Positions 6,705 through 9,770 of a DNA stretch of 9,770 nt are shown here, in pieces (position 1 is the stretch's first letter; each line of letters opens with the position of its first letter). Under the pieces are notes generated by a model that saw nothing but the letters and a program-made list of their open reading frames with translations, was not told where the DNA came from and made no database searches. The stretch is from Methanothrix sp. (lineage in GTDB: Archaea > Halobacteriota > Methanosarcinia > Methanotrichales > Methanotrichaceae): assembly GCA_028679775.1 (NCBI GenBank), contig JAJRAX010000041.1, positions 1 through 9,770 of the forward strand, read 5' to 3'. The position numbers and the translations under genes were made by a program.

Positions 6705-6929
6705 TCAAGCTACGGGTATGGTTTCAAGCTGGCTGGCTACATTCCAGATCAGAGTTCTTGTATGAAGTGGAATATTGGGGTCATTGCTTATCTCATCAAG
6801 TATGGAGATAGCACTGGCTGCCTTGATTGCCTCGCTCACTTTCTCGTCTATTAGGATGGATTTGACGTTCTCTGCAGAGCGCCGGATATTCCTTGGGACG
6901 GCATCATCGCTCATAATGCGTTCTAGCAC
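6705..6929 (-). CDS. UPF0147 family protein
   Basis: The small helical protein carries the highly conserved UPF0147 blocks [13 protein letters not shown] and [34 protein letters not shown] (the latter spans most of the C-terminal half). The family is near-universal in archaea but has no firmly known function. From the GTG at 6929 the product is 74 aa, shorter than the usual 85-90. The frame stays open upstream and encodes [11 protein letters not shown], which looks like the missing family N-terminus, yet no in-frame ATG, GTG or TTG occurs before the TAA near 7016. An ACG codon at 6963-6965 is in frame, preceded by AGGTAGGTGA (6970-6979), and would give 86 aa. So the true start is probably upstream of the GTG, at a non-AUG codon or an ATG lost by a base change. 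It is divergent from the next gene, sharing the 7046-7055 TATA region. Confidence 0.88.
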   Translation of the reverse strand: MLERIMSDDAVPRNIRRSAENVKSILIDEKVSEAIKAASAISILDEISNDPNIPLHTRTLIWNVASQLETIPVA

Positions 6930-7045
6930 CTCAACGCATTGCTTAAGGACATTTTCAGCTGTCGTAGAATCACCTACCTGTATCTTGGGAAAAAGGTTAA
7001 TGATGGTATTCGTTTAATCAGTAGAACAGTGATGATATGGTCGTT

Positions 7046-7077
7046 GTATTTAAACGTATGTGGACGCAGGTGATGAG
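7046..7077. promoter_or_regulatory. Shared TATA region for divergent genes, plus RBS of the zinc-ribbon gene
   Basis: GTATTTAAAC at 7046-7055 reads as a TATA box on both strands (TATTTAAA plus; GTTTAAATAC minus). Rightward it lies about 26-30 bp before the ATG at 7080, so that mRNA would have a very short leader, although AGGTGATGAG (7068-7077) is a good RBS just before the ATG. Leftward it would start a transcript near 7025 for the UPF0147 gene. Confidence 0.5.
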
Positions 7078-7079
7078 AT

Positions 7080-7544
7080 ATGGATGAAGACGAGGTTCTC
7101 GGCAAAATAACCAGGCTTTTGGAGCAGGGCTGCACTATGCTGGCTACTCACCATGACTGCGGTGCACCTTTATTTCGTTGTCAGGGCAAGGTCGTCTGTC
7201 CTGTATGCTCCTTTATAGATGAACCCAGTTCGCCTGCAAAGATAGAGCCTTCAGCTTCATCTAGGAGACATGAGGATGAGAGGCCCAATCTGCATCGCGC
7301 ACATTTGCCGGAGAGAAAAGAGGAAAAATCCCTATTTGCTGGCAGCGGGGACGCGCAGGAAGGTGGTCTTGGTCAAGATGACGACGAGATGAGTTCTGCT
7401 ACAGGGACTCTTCGTGCTGCACTCTTGCTTCGCTTGCGGGATCTGACGACAGCAATGCAGGACGAACAGGATCTGGATAAGCTGAAAAAGCTCTTGGATT
7501 GCCTTGAAGGATTGCTGCGGGTGATGCGATCCATGCAGGAGTGA
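7080..7544 (+). CDS. SSSCA1/ZNRD2-type zinc-ribbon protein
   Basis: The 154-aa product begins with the Sjogren's syndrome/scleroderma autoantigen 1 family signature: a short helix ending LLEQGCTMLATHHDCGAPLF (residues 13-32), then GKVVCPVC (36-43). Zinc ligands by position are H24, C27, C40 and C43: the usual first Cys of the C-x-x-C knuckle is His here, so an HxxC/CPVC site is expected. A polar, low-complexity acidic linker (45-105) leads to a C-terminal amphipathic helix or coiled coil (about 108-153, Leu-rich with D/K/E). Archaeal members are widespread and uncharacterised; a nucleic-acid or protein-binding role is only inferred. The ATG at 7080 has the RBS AGGTGATG. It lies between ORB boxes 3 and 4 inside the candidate origin. 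Confidence 0.85.
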   Translation: MDEDEVLGKITRLLEQGCTMLATHHDCGAPLFRCQGKVVCPVCSFIDEPSSPAKIEPSASSRRHEDERPNLHRAHLPERKEEKSLFAGSGDAQEGGLGQDDDEMSSATGTLRAALLLRLRDLTTAMQDEQDLDKLKKLLDCLEGLLRVMRSMQE

Positions 7545-7605
7545 TCCATTATCTCTTCCTTCACTGAGGCTTGTTCTATGTTGTCTCTGATGCCGGGGCT
7601 TTCTG

Positions 7606-7630
7606 TTCTCCAGTGGAAATAAAGGGGTTG
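7606..7630 (+). promoter_or_regulatory. ORB box 4 (Orc1/Cdc6 binding site)
   Basis: TCCAGTGGAAATAAAGGGGT with preceding TTC and trailing TG is a full ORB: core palindrome, A-rich spacer and G-string. It differs from box 1 mainly at the central G/C and one T/C, and points the opposite way. It ends five bases before the TTG start of the next gene; its GGGG (7624-7627) also sits at RBS distance from that start. Confidence 0.75.
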
Positions 7631-7635
7631 TTCAA

Positions 7636-8451
7636 TTGGTTCTTAATTTTTTTAGTAAGTGTGGTATAGCACTAATTTTATTCTCTATCATCCTGGCATC
7701 ATTTTGCATGATGGGCTGCCTCACGAGGACAGATGAGCGTTCTCTGGCATCTTCTTCCGTTCTGGAGCATCAGGTGGCAAATTCCAGCTTGCAGATGGAT
7801 TATGATGTAGAATTGAGCGACGATCTCTTCAGGGTGCGGGGCAGTCTGCTCTATCCGATGAACAGTTCGCTTGATTATCTCCTTCTCAATGCTACCCTCC
7901 GGAAGGGTGGGCTGCCTTCTCTCAGCACCAAATATCTGCTCATGGAGGTCGAGCCGAACCGGGATTACAGCTTTGAGATCTGCAAGAGCGTCAGGCTTGC
8001 TCTAGGAGAGTATGATTGTACTCTTCAAGCAGAGGGCCCTCATGGCGTTTTGGCTGAAGAGGAGAGAAGGGTCAGTCTGGTGTCGTCTCGGACAAAACAG
8101 GCAGCGGATCTGGATGATTCGTGGACTGACATAGGAGAGGCGATCTTCTGGCAGAAGGTCGAGGAAGAGGAGAATGAGAGAGAAAGGGACGAACGAGATG
8201 AGCTGGAACGAAAGGCGCAAGACCAGAGCTCCCAGACGTCTGAGACCTCAAACGACTCTTCTTTGGTCCAGGCATCTCTTGGTCTGCAGGAGGAGGACCT
8301 CCAGTTCGTGGGCAGCGTCACATCGAAGAAATACCATCGTTCGGACTGCCGCTATGCTCAGAAGATCAAGCCTGAGAACCTCATACGCTTTGAAAGCGTT
8401 GAGGATGCCAAGGCTCAGGGTTATCTTCCATGCAAGGTCTGCAGTCCCTAG
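7636..8451 (+). CDS. Exported (probable lipoprotein) with C-terminal Ada-like zinc domain
   Basis: The 271-aa product has an N-terminal hydrophobic stretch (about 9-27) ending MMGC (Cys28), an imperfect lipobox, so it is exported and perhaps lipid-anchored. Residues 52-150 look like an all-beta, immunoglobulin-type domain (regular hydrophobic/polar alternation); no family recognised. A highly charged helix (173-196, Glu/Arg rich) and a Ser/Thr linker follow. The C-terminal 50 residues match the small metal-binding module related to the Ada N-terminal domain often appended to secreted nucleases: VGSVTSKKYHRSDCRYA (225-241), IKPENLIRFESVEDA, GYLPCKVC (262-269), with likely ligands C238, C266, C269 and H234. 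The start is TTG at 7636, with GGGG (7624-7627) 8 bases upstream; the first ATG (residue 25) would destroy the signal sequence. The stop interlocks with the cbiE stop (CTAG). Function unknown; envelope metal or DNA-contact role is a guess. Confidence 0.82.
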   Translation: MVLNFFSKCGIALILFSIILASFCMMGCLTRTDERSLASSSVLEHQVANSSLQMDYDVELSDDLFRVRGSLLYPMNSSLDYLLLNATLRKGGLPSLSTKYLLMEVEPNRDYSFEICKSVRLALGEYDCTLQAEGPHGVLAEEERRVSLVSSRTKQAADLDDSWTDIGEAIFWQKVEEEENERERDERDELERKAQDQSSQTSETSNDSSLVQASLGLQEEDLQFVGSVTSKKYHRSDCRYAQKIKPENLIRFESVEDAKAQGYLPCKVCSP

Positions 8452-9020
8452 AAATCGCCTATGAGAACGCAGGAGAGTCCGGGAGCCCTGGGTGGCTGGG
8501 CTGTGCTGGTTCGCTCGATCCTCTCCTCTTCATAGCCGAGGTCGGTGAGAGCGGCTATCTTTCTATGAAGCCCCTGGGATTCCAGGTACTGGCAGAGTGA
8601 ACTCATGTCGGTTGCATCATCTGTGAGCAAAAAGACGATCTTTCCCCTGCGTAGCTCGAAAGCTATTGATTCTGGGTCCAGGCTCCTGCCGTGCGCAGTG
8701 ATTGGAATCACAAGAAGCTCGCTGATCTTCAGGCGGGCGCAGGCCACCTGCAAGCTGGAGATGCCGGGAATCACCATGCCCTTCAAGTACCCCAGGCCTG
8801 AGAGCATTGGATCGCCTGTGCTCAATATCACGGCGTCCTCAGAAAGCTCGTGCAATTTTTTGTAGTCCTCGATGACTCTTACCATGCAATCTGGATTTAT
8901 GTGCTCTTTGACCAGATCTATGGCCCTCTTTGATCCATAGATGGTTTTTGCCTGGGCCACGGTTTGTGTGGCCTGTGCTGTCAGCATCTGCGGGCCAGCG
9001 CCCACCCCTACTATGATCAT
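8448..9020 (-). CDS. cbiE: CbiE, cobalt-precorrin-7 (C5)-methyltransferase
   Basis: CbiE transfers a methyl group from S-adenosylmethionine to C5 of the corrin ring in the anaerobic (cobalt-early) cobamide pathway in the cytoplasm. Motifs of the SAM-dependent tetrapyrrole methylase fold are visible: MIIVGVGAGPQMLT at the N-terminus, VILSTGDPMLSGLG in the middle, then VIPGISSLQVACARL, and ITAHGRS. There is no fused CbiT (C15) domain, so the decarboxylating partner must be a separate gene. I prefer the ATG at 9020: it has AGGA six bases upstream and puts the conserved MIIVGVG at the very N-terminus. The ATG at 9041 (197 aa) has no RBS. cbiD lies 31-52 bp upstream on the same strand, consistent with a cob/cbi operon. 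Confidence 0.92.
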   Translation of the reverse strand: MIIVGVGAGPQMLTAQATQTVAQAKTIYGSKRAIDLVKEHINPDCMVRVIEDYKKLHELSEDAVILSTGDPMLSGLGYLKGMVIPGISSLQVACARLKISELLVIPITAHGRSLDPESIAFELRRGKIVFLLTDDATDMSSLCQYLESQGLHRKIAALTDLGYEEERIERTSTAQPPRAPGLSCVLIGDF

Positions 9021-9072
9021 AAAATTTCCTGCGTCATTCATTTAGTTCAGTTAATTCTTTTCCGTCACCAGT

Positions 9073-9770
9073 TTAATGCACATCTGCAAGGATGCTGCCA
9101 TCTCTGTTGAGCAGGACGATTCTGGTCTTTGGCAGCTTCTTTTTAGCCAACTGCAGGGCTCTGGTGATGTTTTCATGTTGAGGCTCTCTTTCTACCATAT
9201 CGGCCACCGTGCCGTATCTGGTCTCATCCAGGATCTGAGGCCAGGCCCACTTGAGGATCAGTGCGGGCAGTCCGCAGAGTATGCTCTCCTGCTCATCTGA
9301 AAGCTCGAGCCTGTCAAGCTGGCTTCCCATGAGCACAGCTTTGTGATCGGGAAACAGAACGCGGCTCATCTTCAGTCCTGTTCTTCCTGTGGTCACCACG
9401 ACCTTCCTGGCGCCTTTGAGCTCAGAGGCACGATCCTGCGTGAAGTGGTCGTTCCAGGGCTCAACAAATCCGGTCGAGCCCAGTATGGATATGCCGCCCA
9501 TTATCCCCAGGCGAGGGTTGAGGGTCTTTTTGGCCAGCTCAACTCCTTGTGGAACGGACAGTTCAACCTTCGCCCCGGCCAGGTTCGTCTCCTGCAAGGC
9601 CTCGGTGATAGCGAGCATTATCTGCTTTCGAGCCGTTGGGCTTATGGCCGGTCTGCCAACCTCATCGCACAGCCCTCGTGCAGTGATTCTGCCCACGCCC
9701 GTTCCTGCTCTAAGTGCCGTTTCGTCTGCAGGACTTGCGAGAGCTGCAATCTCAAGGCCGGCAGTGACGT
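9073..9770 (-). CDS. cbiD: CbiD, cobalt-precorrin-5B (C1)-methyltransferase (5' end beyond the window)
   Basis: CbiD methylates C1 of cobalt-precorrin-5B in the anaerobic corrin pathway. The frame is open to the window edge (first full codon at 9768): VTAGLEIAALAS, RAGTGVGRITARGL, GRPAISPTARKQI, then ELAKKTLNPRLGIMGGISIL and GSTGFVEPW, all diagnostic CbiD blocks. The GTG at 9696 is therefore an internal Val, not the start. About 232 residues are present and roughly the first 80-130 of the family are missing upstream. The later part includes the VTTGRTGLKMSR and ALQLAKKKLPKTRI segments. Stop TAA at 9073-9075 is followed by a short gap to cbiE. Together CbiD and CbiE supply cobamide for methanogen corrinoid methyltransferases (established pathway link; use in this organism inferred). 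Confidence 0.93.
   Translation of the reverse strand, partial: VTAGLEIAALASPADETALRAGTGVGRITARGLCDEVGRPAISPTARKQIMLAITEALQETNLAGAKVELSVPQGVELAKKTLNPRLGIMGGISILGSTGFVEPWNDHFTQDRASELKGARKVVVTTGRTGLKMSRVLFPDHKAVLMGSQLDRLELSDEQESILCGLPALILKWAWPQILDETRYGTVADMVEREPQHENITRALQLAKKKLPKTRIVLLNRDGSILADVH

Larger units (their letters stand above)
6160..7630. other. Candidate chromosomal replication origin (oriC) with inverted ORB boxes
   Basis: Four copies of the core CCAGTGG/CCACTGG, the heart of archaeal origin recognition boxes, occur here next to cdc6, and I found none elsewhere in the window. The two next to cdc6 have their G-string on the minus strand; the two to the right are on the plus strand. 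The set therefore flanks a central AT-rich stretch in inverted orientation, as in known Orc1/Cdc6 origins. Two small genes lie inside the interval. The assignment is inferred from motif identity, orientation and linkage to cdc6. Confidence 0.75.

Noticed and set aside
6540..6854. Open frame of 104 codons on the plus strand
   Set aside because: Antisense to the clear UPF0147 gene over its second half and contains ORB-like box 3; Cys/Ser-rich with no RBS.
8040..8321. Ser-rich open frames on the minus strand and an Arg-rich one on the plus strand (8174-8464)
   Set aside because: Shadows of the Glu/Arg-rich charged helix of the exported zinc-domain protein.
9073..9696. GTG at 9696 as the true start of cbiD
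   Set aside because: The frame continues to the window edge with conserved CbiD sequence (GLEIAALAS, RAGTG), so the gene is cut by the window, not short.

Overview
The window looks like a methanogenic archaeon of the Methanosarcinales, most likely Methanothrix (Methanosaeta). The reasons are an archaeal Orc1/Cdc6 replication initiator next to ORB-type origin boxes, UPF0147 and SSSCA1-type zinc-ribbon genes, archaeal TATA boxes (TTTAAA-type), Shine-Dalgarno GGAGG/GGTGA signals with frequent GTG/TTG starts, and anaerobic cobamide genes (cbiE, cbiD). The genus is inferred; no marker gene is present to prove it.

Layout. (1) Positions 1-2928, plus strand: the end of a potassium-uptake operon, kdpB (3' part), kdpC and a kdpD-like sensor, joined by 4-bp ATGA/GTGA overlaps. 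The KdpD keeps its N-terminal ATPase-like sensor, USP, four-helix membrane and GAF regions but stops where the histidine-kinase core should begin, and no kdpE follows. (2) 3013-3255, plus strand: a tiny secreted peptide made almost entirely of N-glycosylation sequons at 5-residue spacing. It converges, across a T-rich 34-bp gap, on (3) 3290-4780, minus strand: a secreted/membrane pentapeptide-type beta-helix protein with a C-terminal two-helix pore domain whose selectivity filter is not TVGYG. (4) 4879-6108/6135, minus strand: orc1/cdc6. (5) 6136-7635: a candidate chromosomal replication origin. It has two ORB boxes beside cdc6, an AT-rich tract of about 28% GC, a third weaker box, and a fourth strong box in opposite orientation at 7606-7630. 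Two small housekeeping genes lie inside it, divergent from a shared TATA region: UPF0147 (minus) and an SSSCA1-like zinc-ribbon protein (plus). (6) 7636-8451, plus strand: an exported protein, probably a lipoprotein, with a C-terminal Ada-like zinc domain. Its stop codon interlocks with that of (7) cbiE, minus strand, followed upstream by cbiD (5' end outside the window). These encode two C-methyltransferases of the anaerobic corrin pathway.

How the parts relate. Kdp imports K+ at low external K+. The shortened KdpD probably senses or relays without phosphotransfer, and its USP region carries a c-di-AMP-like signature. The adjacent channel-like protein and sequon peptide may belong to the same envelope/ion response, but that is inference from position only. 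The cdc6/ORB block is a coherent origin module. cbiE/cbiD supply the cobamide cofactor needed by methanogen methyltransferases.
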